A stretch of DNA of 64,000 nt from Pseudactinotalea suaedae (GCF_009733815.1 NZ_WNXY01000001.1:186001-250000), one strand, 5' to 3'; positions 8,673 through 20,998 are shown, counted from the first letter of the stretch. The notes: generated from the sequence alone by a model not told the origin. Numbers and translations are program-made.

Positions 8673-10904
8673 TCAGCGCTGGGCGAGCACCAGCGGCAGC
8701 ACCGCTGCGGCACCGCTGTTCCGCAGCATCCTGGCCGTGTGCGTGAGCGTCCACCCGGAGTCGACGCTGTCGTCGACGAGCAGCACCCGGCGCCCGTCGA
8801 CGTCGATGCCCTCGACCGACGGCAACCGACGCACCACGCCCGCCAGCCGTTGCGCGGAGTTGACGTCGTGCCTGCCGGGCTCGCTCCCGGGCGCAGGCCG
8901 GATCGCCCCGACCACCGGCACGCCCAGCAGCGCGGCGACCCCGGCGGTGAGGTGGCGCGCCAGCTGCGGGCGCGTGGCCGAGTCGATCGCGACGATCGCG
9001 TCGACCTCGGGCTGCCACTCCCGCAGCAGCCGCGTGAGCGGGTCGCGCAGGCTGACCGGCAGCTCGCCGTCGGGACCGGCGAGCAGCTCGCGCAGCGGCA
9101 GGGACCAGCCGAGGCCGTCGAGCCGGGCGAGGGCACGCCCCGGCTCCGGCTGCTCGTCCGGCCCGATCCGGCCGCTCACCTCGATCCCGAGCTGCTTCAT
9201 GCCGGACGGCCACTGCCGCCGCGGCATGATCTCGACGCCGATGACGTCCAGCCCTTCACGCGCGGCGCTCACCGAGGCATCGGCCGGTAGCCCGGGCGGC
9301 TTCACGCCGCCGCAGCTGTCGCAGCGCCCGCACCGCTCGTCAGGCTGCAGCTCGGGGTCGTCGAGACACCGGCGCAGGTAGGTCATGCGGCAGCCGTCGG
9401 TGCGCTGGTAGGTGAGCATCGCCTCCTGCTCGGCGAGGCGAGCCTCGTCCACCCGGCGGTACCGGTCGGCGTCGTAGCTCCACTCCTCGCCCGTGCTCGC
9501 CCAGCCGCCACGCACGCGGCGGACCGCACCATCGACGTCGAGGACCTTGAGCATCATCTCGAGCCGGTTCCGGCGCAGGTCGACCAGAGGTTCGAGCGCG
9601 GCGACCGAGATCGCGCCCTCGCCCAGCATCGGCAGCTCGGCGAGCGTGGCCCGCACGTCCGACTGCTGCGGGAAGCCCATCGAGCCGAAGTAGTCCCAGA
9701 TCGCCTTGTCCTCCGCGGCGGGCAGCAGCACCACGTCGGCACGCGTGACGGCGCGCCCGGCGCGGCCGACCTGCTGGTAGTACGCGATCGGCGACGGCGG
9801 AGCGCCCAGGTGGATCACGAAGCCCAGGTCGGGCTTGTCGAACCCCATGCCGAGCGCCGAGGTGGCCACCAGCGCCTTGACCCGGTTCTCCTTGAGGTCG
9901 GCCTCGAGCTGCTCCCGTTCCGAGGGGTCGGTCTGCCCGGTGTAGGAGGCCACGGGGTAGCCGGCGGCTCGCAGCTGGGTCGCCGTCTGCTCGGCGGCTG
10001 CGACCGTGAGGCAGTACACGATCCCGGAGCCGGTGTACCCGCGCAGGTTCTCGACCAGCCAGGCCAGCCGCGTCGAGACGTCGGGCAGCTGCACGACCGC
10101 CAGGTGCAGCGAAGGCCGGTCCAGCCCGCCGCGCAGCACGAGCACGTCCGCGCCGGATCCCAGCTGCTCGGCGACATCGGTCGTCACGCGCTCGTTCGCC
10201 GTGGCCGTGGTGGCGAGCACGGGGATGCCCTCGGGCAGGTCGGCGAGCAGGGTGCGGATCCGCCGGTAGTCGGGCCGGAAGTCGTGACCCCAGTCGGAGA
10301 TGCAGTGGGCCTCGTCGACGACCACCAGGCCGGCGCTGGCGGCCAGGCGGGGAAGGACCTCGTCGCGGAAGTCGGGGTTGTTGAGCCGCTCGGGCGAACA
10401 CAGCAGCACGTCGACCTCACCGGCGGCGATCCGCTGGTAGATCGCCGACCACTCGTTGGTGTTCGCCGAGTTCACGGTCACGGCACGGATACCGGCGCGC
10501 TCCGCCGCGGCGATCTGGTCGCGCATCAGCGCGAGCAGCGGCGAGACGATCACGGTCGGGCCGGCGCCGCGCGCCCGCAGCAGCGACGTCGCCACGAAGT
10601 AGACCGCCGACTTGCCCCATCCGGTTCGCTGCACCACGAGTGCTCGACGGCGGTGGGTCACCAGGGCGTCGATCGCGCGCCACTGGTCCTCCCGCAGCTC
10701 GGCCTCGTCACGGCCGACCAGCCGCCGCAGCGCCGCTTCCGCCTCGGCACGGAGCTGTTCCGGGTCCGGCGGCGGCAGCGGCGCGGCCGCAGCGGCGGGC
10801 CGGGCAGGTGCGCCGTAGGGAGCGCCCCACTCCTCGGGGTCGGGGAAGGGCGGTTCCTCGGGCTCGCCGTACCAGGGCTCGGGCGGGGGAGCGGGATCCG
10901 TCAT
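8673..10904 (-). CDS. RecQ-family DNA helicase with C-terminal phosphoribosyltransferase-like domain
   Basis: The 743-residue protein carries a RecQ core: Walker A QRTGWGKSAVYF, the box [18 protein letters not shown], helicase motif VI QQVGRAGR and a four-Cys zinc site (CRMTYLRRC then CGRCDSC). No HRDC domain follows. Instead residues about 590-740 end in VLLVDDSVDSGWT, a PRPP-binding loop as in ComF/amidophosphoribosyl-type transferases. It is therefore a fusion, or a RecQ variant with a nucleotide-sensing tail. ATG 10904 lies six bases after TACGGT on the reverse strand. Probable role in DNA repair; the tail's job is unknown. Confidence 0.85.
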   Translation of the reverse strand: MTDPAPPPEPWYGEPEEPPFPDPEEWGAPYGAPARPAAAAAPLPPPDPEQLRAEAEAALRRLVGRDEAELREDQWRAIDALVTHRRRALVVQRTGWGKSAVYFVATSLLRARGAGPTVIVSPLLALMRDQIAAAERAGIRAVTVNSANTNEWSAIYQRIAAGEVDVLLCSPERLNNPDFRDEVLPRLAASAGLVVVDEAHCISDWGHDFRPDYRRIRTLLADLPEGIPVLATTATANERVTTDVAEQLGSGADVLVLRGGLDRPSLHLAVVQLPDVSTRLAWLVENLRGYTGSGIVYCLTVAAAEQTATQLRAAGYPVASYTGQTDPSEREQLEADLKENRVKALVATSALGMGFDKPDLGFVIHLGAPPSPIAYYQQVGRAGRAVTRADVVLLPAAEDKAIWDYFGSMGFPQQSDVRATLAELPMLGEGAISVAALEPLVDLRRNRLEMMLKVLDVDGAVRRVRGGWASTGEEWSYDADRYRRVDEARLAEQEAMLTYQRTDGCRMTYLRRCLDDPELQPDERCGRCDSCGGVKPPGLPADASVSAAREGLDVIGVEIMPRRQWPSGMKQLGIEVSGRIGPDEQPEPGRALARLDGLGWSLPLRELLAGPDGELPVSLRDPLTRLLREWQPEVDAIVAIDSATRPQLARHLTAGVAALLGVPVVGAIRPAPGSEPGRHDVNSAQRLAGVVRRLPSVEGIDVDGRRVLLVDDSVDSGWTLTHTARMLRNSGAAAVLPLVLAQR

Positions 10905-11044
10905 GCCCCGACCGTAACCAGATGTCCTGACAGTCCGCTCACGCCGTCCCCAGCTCGACCCTCGGGGCGCGATCTCGACGCTCGCAGGGAGCCGTCGACC
11001 GAATGCCCGTGACGCCGACGCGCCGGACCCCGCACACTGGCCCC

Positions 11045-12727
11045 ATGGGCTTCCTCGACGTCTCCGGGATCAGCTACGTGCTCCCGGACGGGCGGCCTCT
11101 GCTGCACGAGGTCTCGCTCCGGGTCGGCGAGGGTGCGCGGGTGGCGCTCGTGGGTCCCAACGGCGCGGGCAAGACCACCCTCGTCCGGATGATCGCCGGT
11201 GACCTCCCGATCCCGGAGGGTGCCGTGGCCCGCGCCGGCGGGCTCGCCGTCATGCGGCAGTTCATCGGTCAGGTGCACGACGAGAGCAGGGTCCGCGACC
11301 TGCTGCTCTCGGTCGCCCCGGATCCGATCCGCCGGACGGCCGCCGAGATCGACCGCACCGAGGTCGCGATGATGGAGCGCGAGGACGAGCAGGTCCAGCT
11401 CGCCTACGCGCAGGCGCTGGCGGACTGGGCCGACGTCGGCGGCTACGAGCACGAGACCCTGTGGGACATCTGCACCGTCGCGGCGCTGGGCACCCCATAC
11501 GAGCGCGCCCAGTGGCGCGCCGTCACCACGTTGTCCGGCGGCGAGCAGAAGCGGCTCGTCCTCGAGGTGCTGCTCCGCGGTCCCGAGGAGGTGCTGCTGC
11601 TCGACGAGCCGGACAACTACCTCGACGTCCCCGGCAAGCGCTGGCTGGAGGAGCAGCTCGTCTCCTCCGGCAAGACCGTGCTCCTGATCAGCCACGACCG
11701 CGAGCTCCTCGCACGCGTCGCCACCGCGATCGCCACCCTCGAGCCCAGCGGTCTCGGTTCCCGGCTCTGGGTCCATCCCGGCTCGTTCGAGACCTACCCG
11801 CAGGCCCGGGAGGCGAGGAACGCGGACCTGGAGGACCGCCGTCGGCGATGGGACGAGGAGCAGGCCAAGCTCAAGGCCCTCGTCGTCATGTACAAGCAGA
11901 AGGCGGCCTACAACTCCGACATGGCCTCGCGGCTGCAGGCCGCGCGCACCCGGCTCGCGCGGTTCGAGCGCATCGGCCCGCCCGAGGAGGTCCCGGTCCC
12001 GCAGCAGGTCACGATGAGGCTCGACGGCGGTCGCACCGCCAAGCGCGCCGTCGTGGCCGAGTCCCTCGAGCTCACCGGTCTGATGCGGCCGTTCGACCTC
12101 GAGGTCTGGTTCGGCGAGCGCGTCGCGGTGCTCGGCAGCAACGGCTCGGGCAAGTCGCACCTGCTCCGGCTGCTGGCCGCGGGTGGCAGCGACCCGGACG
12201 TGGAGCACCGGCCCGTCGGGCACGTGAACCCGGAGCCGGTCGCCCACACCGGGGTCGTGCGGCTCGGGTCGCGCGTGCGCCCAGGATGGTTCGCCCAGAC
12301 CCACGCCCAGCCCGCGCTGGTCGGACGCACCCTGCTGGACATCCTCCATCGCGGCGACGACCACCGGCGTGGCCGGCCGCGCGAGGAAGCGGCACGTGTC
12401 CTCGACCGCTACGGCCTGGCCCGCTCGGCGCTGCAGCGCTTCGAGTCGCTGTCCGGAGGGCAGCAGGCGCGGTTCCAGATCCTGCTGCTCGAGCTGTCGG
12501 GTGCGACCCTGCTGCTGCTCGACGAGCCCACCGACAACCTCGACCTCGAGTCCGCCGAGGCACTGGAGAGCGCGCTCCTGACGTTCGAGGGCACCGTGCT
12601 CGCCGTCACGCACGACCGCTGGTTCGCACGGTCCTTCCACCGGTTCCTCGTGCTCGGCGCCGACGGCTCGGTGCGGGAGAGCGACGAGCCCGTGTGGGAC
12701 TCCGGGCGCGTCGACCGCGTCCGCTGA
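11045..12727 (+). CDS. ABC-F family ATPase
   Basis: The 560-residue soluble protein has two ABC ATPase domains and no membrane segment. The first has GPNGAGKTT and LSGGEQKR, the second GSNGSGKSH and LSGGQQARF, each with a LLLDEP Walker B. A charged linker rich in Arg/Lys/Glu (about residues 255-320) separates them. ABC-F proteins act on ribosomes, either in translation regulation or antibiotic protection; which one applies cannot be told from sequence. The second Walker A ends in KSH rather than KST. ATG 11045 follows CACACT by six bases. Confidence 0.88.
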   Translation: MGFLDVSGISYVLPDGRPLLHEVSLRVGEGARVALVGPNGAGKTTLVRMIAGDLPIPEGAVARAGGLAVMRQFIGQVHDESRVRDLLLSVAPDPIRRTAAEIDRTEVAMMEREDEQVQLAYAQALADWADVGGYEHETLWDICTVAALGTPYERAQWRAVTTLSGGEQKRLVLEVLLRGPEEVLLLDEPDNYLDVPGKRWLEEQLVSSGKTVLLISHDRELLARVATAIATLEPSGLGSRLWVHPGSFETYPQAREARNADLEDRRRRWDEEQAKLKALVVMYKQKAAYNSDMASRLQAARTRLARFERIGPPEEVPVPQQVTMRLDGGRTAKRAVVAESLELTGLMRPFDLEVWFGERVAVLGSNGSGKSHLLRLLAAGGSDPDVEHRPVGHVNPEPVAHTGVVRLGSRVRPGWFAQTHAQPALVGRTLLDILHRGDDHRRGRPREEAARVLDRYGLARSALQRFESLSGGQQARFQILLLELSGATLLLLDEPTDNLDLESAEALESALLTFEGTVLAVTHDRWFARSFHRFLVLGADGSVRESDEPVWDSGRVDRVR

Positions 12728-12760
12728 GGCCCGACGGCGGAGCGCGTCCGGTGTTCTCGG

Positions 12761-12780
12761 CTCGCCTCGGGTCAGGCGAG
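12761..12780. terminator. Hairpin between convergent genes
   Basis: CTCGCCT, six bases, AGGCGAG forms a perfect 7-bp stem just past the ABC-F gene and across the stop codon of the convergent methyltransferase gene. No T-run follows, as is usual in high-GC actinobacteria. Confidence 0.5.
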
Positions 12781-13512
12781 GCTGATGCGGTAGGCCGCGG
12801 TGCGGTAGGGGATCCGCCAGCTATCGGGATCGGCCAGGTCGGGATGGCTCGCGAGCAGCTCCGAGACGCGATCCAGGATCTCGGCGCGCGCCTCGGGGGT
12901 CGCCGTGATGACGTAGCTGCGTGAGGCGACGAGATCGAGCAGGCTCTCCCGCGTGAAGGGTCTCTCCCACCGCAGGGTCAGGCGCTCCACCGGGCCGAGG
13001 TCCTGCGGCACACGATCCTCCGCGACGTAGCGCTCAGCAGCCGATCCCTGCATGATCTGCGTGAGCTGGGCGACCCACGGCACCGACTCGTCCCGCACGT
13101 TCCAGATCAGCCCGAGCACACCACCGGGCCGCAGCACGCGGCGCACCTGCGGCACCGCCCGCCTGGTGTCCACCCAGTGCCACGCCTGTGCGGCCAGCAC
13201 GGCGTCGACGCTCGCGTCGGGGAGCGGGATCTCCTCGGCCGTCCCCACGGCTGTCCTCGCCGAGGGCACGGCGGCGCGGAGCTGGGCCAGCATGTTCGGG
13301 CTCGGGTCCACGGCATGGATCGTGTCCACGCGACCCACCAGCGCACGGGTCAGCTTGCCCGTGCCGGCGCCGAGGTCGAGGACGTCCCGGGGCCGGGTCT
13401 CCAGCAGCCAGGCGACCGCCTCCTCGGGGTAGCCGGGCCGCGCCCGCTCGTAGGTGTCCGCGGCTGCGTCGAACGAGGCGGCCTGGGCCGCCTTCACCGG
13501 GTCCTCGCTCAT
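12772..13512 (-). CDS. SAM-dependent class I methyltransferase
   Basis: A 246-residue methyltransferase with the glycine-rich motif I VLDLGAGTGKLT near residue 45, motif II acidic HAVDPSPNM, and the LRPGGVLGLIWN post-II region, as in methyltransferase_11 proteins. The start is ATG 13512, whose ATGA overlaps the stop of the upstream YjbR-like gene, so the two are translationally coupled. Substrate unknown. Confidence 0.85.
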   Translation of the reverse strand: MSEDPVKAAQAASFDAAADTYERARPGYPEEAVAWLLETRPRDVLDLGAGTGKLTRALVGRVDTIHAVDPSPNMLAQLRAAVPSARTAVGTAEEIPLPDASVDAVLAAQAWHWVDTRRAVPQVRRVLRPGGVLGLIWNVRDESVPWVAQLTQIMQGSAAERYVAEDRVPQDLGPVERLTLRWERPFTRESLLDLVASRSYVITATPEARAEILDRVSELLASHPDLADPDSWRIPYRTAAYRISLA

Positions 13513-13892
13513 GTCAGCAGTCTGACCTCCCGCTGCCGCCACCGGGGGAGCGTGTCCAGCAGGCAGTCGTAGGAGTCCTCGAGCAGCTCGGTGACCAGCT
13601 GCCTGTCCTCGACGACGTCGGCGAGCACGACCGAGCTCCAGTGCCGCTTGTTGAGGTGCCAGCCGGGCTCGACGAACGCATGCTGCTGACGCAGCGCCTC
13701 GCTGTCCTCGGGCGGCAGCTTCAGCGTCAGGAGCTCGCGCCCGCGGCTGTCCTGGCCGACGATCCCGAACATCTTGTCGCCGATCCAGAGCACCACGCAC
13801 TCCCAGGCCTCCTGGTCCGCGGCGCGCGCCCCGGGAAGGTCGTCGACGGCGGCGTAGATCCAGTCCCAGTGGGGGAAGAAGGTCACCACCAT
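13509..13892 (-). CDS. MmcQ/YjbR family protein
   Basis: A 127-residue protein of the MmcQ/YjbR family (CyaY-like fold), shown by DKMFGIV, LLTLKLPPED and the strongly conserved GWHLNKRHWSSVVL. Function is not established for the family. ATG 13892 is preferred to the in-frame ATG 13916 because TACTCT lies six bases upstream of it on the reverse strand. First gene of a two-gene unit with the methyltransferase. Confidence 0.82.
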   Translation of the reverse strand: MVVTFFPHWDWIYAAVDDLPGARAADQEAWECVVLWIGDKMFGIVGQDSRGRELLTLKLPPEDSEALRQQHAFVEPGWHLNKRHWSSVVLADVVEDRQLVTELLEDSYDCLLDTLPRWRQREVRLLT

Positions 13893-13919
13893 GTCGTCAG
13901 AGTAGGACGACGGCAAGCG

Positions 13920-13948
13920 TTGACGACAGGGAGGTTTATCGTCATACT
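13920..13948 (+). promoter_or_regulatory. Promoter of the solute-binding protein gene
   Basis: TTGACG (13920-13925), 17 bases, CATACT (13943-13948) form a conventional sigma-70-type promoter. Unlike most genes here the transcript would have a leader of about 50 bases with a Shine-Dalgarno sequence. Confidence 0.6.
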
Positions 13949-14005
13949 CTCACTGTCGGAACAATGATCGATAGTTTCGTTCGACGTACTCAAGGGAGAG
14001 ACACG

Positions 14006-15709
14006 ATGCCTGACCTGCGATTGACCTTTCACCCCAAGCCGAGTCGCCGGCAGCTGCTCGGCTGGTCCTTCGGCGTCGCCGGCCTCGCGGCCATCACGGC
14101 GTGCAACAGCGACGGCACCGACCCCGGCGGGGGTGCCGGTGGTGAGCAGGGCGCCGTCGACCTCGACGGCAAGGACGTCGGCGCGATGGCGGACTACGAG
14201 GCCGGCAAGCAGTTCACCGCCACGGAGCCGTTCGAGCTGTCGATCCTCTGGTCGGACTGGCCGGAGCAGGACATCAAGCCCACGTGGCAGCTCTTCGACC
14301 ACATCGCGGAGCTGACCAACGTCACCCTGGTCACCTCGAACGTCCCCTTCAGCGACGCGGTCGACCGACGCAACCTGCTGATCAGTGCCGGCGACGCGCC
14401 GCAGATCATCCCGCTCATCTACGCGGGCGACGAGAAGCCGTTCGTCTCCGGTGGCGCCGTGCTGCCGATGAGCGACTACATCGAGCACATGCCGCACTAC
14501 CGCAAGTACGTCGAGGACTGGGACCTGCAGCTGCTCGTCGACAACCTCAAGCAGTTCGACGGCAAGTACTACATGGTCCCGGGGCTGCGCGAGGTGTCGG
14601 TGCCGACGTTCTCGTTGCTGGTCCGGACCGACATCTTCGAGGACCTCGGGCTGGCGATCCCCGAGACCTGGGACGAGCTCCGGGACGCCATGGCGACGAT
14701 CAAGGAGAGCAACCCGGACGCGATCCCGCTCGCCGAGCAGTTCGAGGGCGCCTCGATCATCAACGTCGCCGGACCGGCGTTCGGCACCCGGGCAGGGTGG
14801 GGGTTCGGCGACGGCATGATCGACGACGGCAACGGTGGCCTCAAGTACGCGGGTACCTCCGAGGAGTACCGCACGATGCTCGAGTTCTTCCACGGCATGG
14901 TGGCCGACGGCCTGCTGGACCCGGAGACCTTCACCTCCAAGAACGCCGGTGCAGGTTCGGAGGTCATCACCGCCAAGATCTTCCGCGGGGATGTCGCCGT
15001 CATGGGCGGGGCCGCCGGAACGGTCACCGAGTACATGTCGAAGATGGACGCGACGCTGGGGGCGGGCAGCTACGGCCTCAAGATGATCACGCCGCCCGGA
15101 GGACCCGCGGGCCCGATGATCGGGTCACGCGGCTTCTGGCACGGGTTCATGCTGACCCCGGACGTGGCCGAGTCGCCGAACTTCCTCGCCACGCTGCAGT
15201 TCCTCGACTGGCTGTACTACAGCCCGGAGGCCCGGGAGATGCTGCGGTGGGGGATCGAGGGCGAGACCTACACCAAGGAGGGTGGCACCTACACGCTGAG
15301 CCCGGACCTGTCGGCCGACCTGTGGAACCTCAACCCGGACGCGCCGCTGGACCTGCAGAAGGATCTGGGGTTCTCGAGCTTCCTCGCCGAGGCCACGGAG
15401 TCGCGCGAGCTGATCGAGTCCTACAGCACCGAGAGCACCATCGCCTACATGGACGACGTGCTCGCCAACCGCACGCCGCGCGAGCCCAACCCGCCGGCTC
15501 CGTTGGACGAGATGGAGCTCGAGCAGGCCGCCATCATGCAGACGCCGCTCAAGGACACGGTCGACCAGGCCACCCTGCAGTTCATCCTGGGGCAGCGTGA
15601 CCTGAGCGAGTGGGACGCCTACGTCGCCGAGGTCGAGGCGCAGGGTCTGCAGGCGTTCGTCGACCTCGTCAACGGCGCTCGGCAGCGGTTCGTCGAGGCC
15701 AACGGCTGA
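14006..15709 (+). CDS. Extracellular solute-binding lipoprotein of an ABC sugar importer
   Basis: The 567-residue protein starts with a Tat-like signal (SRRQLLGWSFGVAGLAAITA) ending in a lipobox with Cys33. It should therefore be exported folded, lipidated and anchored outside the membrane. The mature part resembles family 1 / LplA-type extracellular binding proteins for oligosaccharides (DIFEDLGLAIPETWDEL is characteristic). ATG 14006 has GGGAGAG six bases upstream; an earlier in-frame ATG at 13964 lacks one. No permease genes are adjacent, so this is an orphan binding protein. Confidence 0.88.
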   Translation: MPDLRLTFHPKPSRRQLLGWSFGVAGLAAITACNSDGTDPGGGAGGEQGAVDLDGKDVGAMADYEAGKQFTATEPFELSILWSDWPEQDIKPTWQLFDHIAELTNVTLVTSNVPFSDAVDRRNLLISAGDAPQIIPLIYAGDEKPFVSGGAVLPMSDYIEHMPHYRKYVEDWDLQLLVDNLKQFDGKYYMVPGLREVSVPTFSLLVRTDIFEDLGLAIPETWDELRDAMATIKESNPDAIPLAEQFEGASIINVAGPAFGTRAGWGFGDGMIDDGNGGLKYAGTSEEYRTMLEFFHGMVADGLLDPETFTSKNAGAGSEVITAKIFRGDVAVMGGAAGTVTEYMSKMDATLGAGSYGLKMITPPGGPAGPMIGSRGFWHGFMLTPDVAESPNFLATLQFLDWLYYSPEAREMLRWGIEGETYTKEGGTYTLSPDLSADLWNLNPDAPLDLQKDLGFSSFLAEATESRELIESYSTESTIAYMDDVLANRTPREPNPPAPLDEMELEQAAIMQTPLKDTVDQATLQFILGQRDLSEWDAYVAEVEAQGLQAFVDLVNGARQRFVEANG

Positions 15710-15722
15710 CGCTCCTCCAGCA

Positions 15723-15761
15723 GACGCGGGCGGGGTTCGGCGGGGGCGCCCCGCCCGCGTC
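15723..15761 (+). terminator. Strong hairpin terminator
   Basis: GACGCGGGCGGGG and CCCCGCCCGCGTC form a perfect 13-bp stem around a 13-base loop, 13 bases after the binding-protein stop. No T-run follows. Confidence 0.7.
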
Positions 15762-15797
15762 GTGTGCGGGGCGGCCGTGGCTCGGTACGGTCTCCTC

Positions 15798-16268
15798 ATG
15801 CAGCAGCGCCCCGGGCTCGTCGTCACCGCAGGTGTGGTCGCTGCGGTTCTGTGGCAGGTGTGCGCCGAGATCGTCAGCCGGGTGGCCCGCGCCGGCTCGG
15901 TGCCGCCGGAGTGGTTGCCCTCCGGCTCCTCGTTCCCGCTGGTCACGATCCTCGATCTGGTGCCCGACGGCGGCCTGTGGCTCGTGGGCATGCTGGTCTC
16001 GTTCGCGCTCGTCGGCGTGCTGGTCGGGCTCGGCACGCGACTCGTGGTGCGCCGCGGCTTCGACGGTGCGCGTTCCTTCCTCGCCGTCTGGATGGTCGTG
16101 GTGCTCGCCGCCGTGCTGGCGTCGGTGCTGACGGCGCCGATCGTCGCCTCCTACGGTGGCGGGGCCCGGTTGTCGAGCAGCGTGTTCATCGGCTCCTACT
16201 GGGGCGTCGTGGTCGGCTGGGTGATCGCCGCCGTCGTCGCGATCGGCTCGCGGCGGGCGCACCGATGA
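15798..16268 (+). CDS. Small membrane protein, unknown function
   Basis: A 156-residue protein with about four hydrophobic helices (near residues 8-26, 57-80, 92-115 and 130-150). I recognise no family. ATG 15798 follows TACGGT by six bases (leaderless). Its stop overlaps the start of the HAD gene (ATGA), so both are probably made from one transcript. Confidence 0.7.
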   Translation: MQQRPGLVVTAGVVAAVLWQVCAEIVSRVARAGSVPPEWLPSGSSFPLVTILDLVPDGGLWLVGMLVSFALVGVLVGLGTRLVVRRGFDGARSFLAVWMVVVLAAVLASVLTAPIVASYGGGARLSSSVFIGSYWGVVVGWVIAAVVAIGSRRAHR

Positions 16269-17074
16269 GCCGCGCGAGGCCGCCGCGGCTGGTCGCCACC
16301 GATCTGGACGGCACGCTCGTCCGGTCCGACGGCACGGTCTCCGGCTACACCCGGGCCGTGCTGGCCGCGCTCGACGAACGTGATGTCCCGGTGCTGTTCG
16401 TGACCGCCCGGCCGTTGCGCTGGATGGAGGAGCTGTGGCCGATCGTCGGTGGCCACGGGACGGCGATCGTCAGCAACGGCGCGATCTGGTTCGACGTGCC
16501 CAGCCGCAGCGTGCGGCACCTGTGGGGGATCGACGCCGAGGTCGGCGTGGCGCTCACCGATGCGATCGCGGCGGCGGTCCCGGAGGCCACGTTCGCGCTC
16601 GAGACCGAGAGCGGCATCCGGTACGACCCGCGTTTCGTCGACGAGTGGGACCCGCGACCGGGGTCGCCGCGCGGCCCGCTGCGCAGCATCTGGACCGACC
16701 CGGTGGTCAAGCTCCTGGTCACCGCCCCGAGAGTCGATCCCGAGCGGCTGCGAACCGCCACGCTGGACGCCGTCGGCGACCGCGCCGTCGTCACCTGGAC
16801 GGGACCCCATCTGCTCGAGATCAGCGCGGCCGGCATCACCAAGGCGGCCACGCTCGCCCGCGTGGCCGCCGAGCTCGGCGTCACCGCGGCCGACGTGGTC
16901 GCGTTCGGCGACATGCCCAACGACATCCCCATGATCACGTGGGCAGGAACCGGTTACGCGATGGCCAACGCCGACGCCACGCTGCTGGAGGTCGCCGACG
17001 CGACCGCTCCCGGCAACGACGACGACGGCGTCGCTCGCGTCCTCGCCGACCTGTTCGGTCTCGATGTGGCCAGG

Positions 17075-19111
<2,037 letters not shown>

Positions 19112-19115
19112 GCCT

Positions 19116-20987
19116 CTAGCCTGCACCGACCAGCGCGAGAACGGCAGTGCCGTAGCGCTCCAGCTTGGCCTCGCCGACACCGGAGACGCCGCGCAGCGCT
19201 TCCTGGTCAGCCGGCTGGGCGGCGGCGATGCCGGCCAGCGTGGCGTCGGAGAACACCACGTAGGCGGGCACGCCCTGCTCCTTGGCGGTCTCGGCGCGCC
19301 ACGCGCGCAACCGCTCGAACAGCGCCTGCTGCGGCTGGTCCAGGTCGACCGGCGCCGATCGCGACCTGCGCGCGCTGCGGCTGCGTACCTGCTGCTGCTC
19401 CTGGCGCAGCAGCACCGACCGGCGCCCGCTCAGCACCTCGGCCGCCGCGTCGGTGATGGTCAGGACGCCGTACTCGCCCTGGACCGCGAGCAGACCCTGC
19501 GCCAGGAGCTGGCGCACCACGCCGCGCCACTGCACCTCGGAGAGCTCCGTGCCGATGCCGAAGGTGCTCAGCGTCTCGTGCCCGAACCGGCGCACCCGTT
19601 CGGTGTCACGGCCCAGCAGGATGTCGACGATCTGGCCGGCGCCGTAGGACTGCCGGCGTTCGCGCTGCAGCCGCACGATCGTCGACAGCAGCTTCTGCGC
19701 CGGCACCGTGCCGTCGAAGGTCGCCGGCGGGGCCAGGCAGGTGTCGCAGTTGCCGCACGGCTCGCTCGGCTCGTCGAAGTACGCCAGCAGCTGCTGGCGC
19801 CGGCACTGCACGGTCTCGCAGAGCGCGAGCATCGCGTCCAGGTGGAGGGACTGCACGCGCTTGCGCTGCCGGTCACCCTCGCCCTCGACGATCATCCGGC
19901 GCTGCTGCACCACGTCCTGCAGCCCGTAGGCGAGCCACGCCGTCGAGGGCAGCCCGTCGCGGCCGGCCCGGCCGGTCTCCTGGTAGTAGCCCTCGACCGA
20001 CTTCGGCAGGTCGAGGTGCGCGACGAACCGCACGTCGGGCTTGTCGATGCCCATCCCGAAGGCGATGGTGGCGACCATCACCACGCCGTCCTCGCGCAGG
20101 AACCGTGCCTGGTGGCGCGAGCGGGTGCCCGCGTCGAGACCGGCGTGGTAGGGCAGCGCCGTGATGCCCTGCGACCCCAGCCACTCCGCCGTCTTCTCCA
20201 CCGATGCCCGGCTCAGGCAGTACACGATGCCCGCCGCTCCGGGGTGCTCCTCGCGGATCAGCTGCGCCAGCCCGGCGCGGGCGTCCTGCTTGCCCACGAT
20301 GCGGTACTGGATGTTCGGCCGGTCGAAGCTGGCCACGAACAGCCGGGCCTCGGTGAGCGCGAGCCGTTCGGCGATCTCGCGGCGGGTCTCGGTGGTCGCG
20401 GTCGCCGTGAGCGCCACGCGCGGCACCTGCGGCCACCGCTCGTGGATCATCGACAGCGCGAGGTAGTCCGGGCGGAAGTCATGGCCCCACTGGCTCACGC
20501 AGTGCGCCTCGTCGATCGCGAACAACGAGATCTCGCAGCGGTCCAGCAGCGCGGCGGCGGCCGTCAGCCGCTCCGGCGCCAGGTACAGCAGGTCGACCTC
20601 GCCGGCCAGCAACGCCCGCTCGACCTGACGCCGCTCGTCCGGGTCCTGCGTGGAGTTCAGGTACGCGGCGCGCACGCCCAGCAGCCGCAGCGCGTCCACC
20701 TGATCGTGCATCAGCGCGATCAGCGGGCTGATCACGACGCCGGTCCCCGGTCGCACCAGCGCCGGCACCTGGTAGCACAGGCTCTTGCCGCCCCCGGTGG
20801 GCATCAGCACGATCGCGTCACCACCGGCGACCACGGTGTCGATCACCTCGGCCTGCTGGCCACGGAAGGAGTCGTAGCCCCACACGGAGCGCAGCGCCTG
20901 CAGCGCCGTCTCAGGCCGAGAGCGTGGCGGTTCGCCGTCGAGCGGGGGGACGAGATCCTCGGGTGGTTCCCACTCCGGCGTGCTCAC
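19116..20987 (-). CDS. recQ: ATP-dependent DNA helicase RecQ
   Basis: A 623-residue classical RecQ. Order: Walker [41 protein letters not shown], zinc cluster ([10 protein letters not shown]... CGNCDTC), winged helix, and a C-terminal HRDC domain (about residues 540-620) with [16 protein letters not shown]. It unwinds recombination intermediates in DNA repair. GTG 20987 follows TAGGGT by six bases on the reverse strand; GGAGAG in the spacer could also act as a ribosome site. It is the second RecQ in 12 kb, and unlike the first has HRDC instead of a phosphoribosyltransferase tail. Confidence 0.93.
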   Translation of the reverse strand: MSTPEWEPPEDLVPPLDGEPPRSRPETALQALRSVWGYDSFRGQQAEVIDTVVAGGDAIVLMPTGGGKSLCYQVPALVRPGTGVVISPLIALMHDQVDALRLLGVRAAYLNSTQDPDERRQVERALLAGEVDLLYLAPERLTAAAALLDRCEISLFAIDEAHCVSQWGHDFRPDYLALSMIHERWPQVPRVALTATATTETRREIAERLALTEARLFVASFDRPNIQYRIVGKQDARAGLAQLIREEHPGAAGIVYCLSRASVEKTAEWLGSQGITALPYHAGLDAGTRSRHQARFLREDGVVMVATIAFGMGIDKPDVRFVAHLDLPKSVEGYYQETGRAGRDGLPSTAWLAYGLQDVVQQRRMIVEGEGDRQRKRVQSLHLDAMLALCETVQCRRQQLLAYFDEPSEPCGNCDTCLAPPATFDGTVPAQKLLSTIVRLQRERRQSYGAGQIVDILLGRDTERVRRFGHETLSTFGIGTELSEVQWRGVVRQLLAQGLLAVQGEYGVLTITDAAAEVLSGRRSVLLRQEQQQVRSRSARRSRSAPVDLDQPQQALFERLRAWRAETAKEQGVPAYVVFSDATLAGIAAAQPADQEALRGVSGVGEAKLERYGTAVLALVGAG

Positions 20988-20998
20988 CTCTCCACCCT

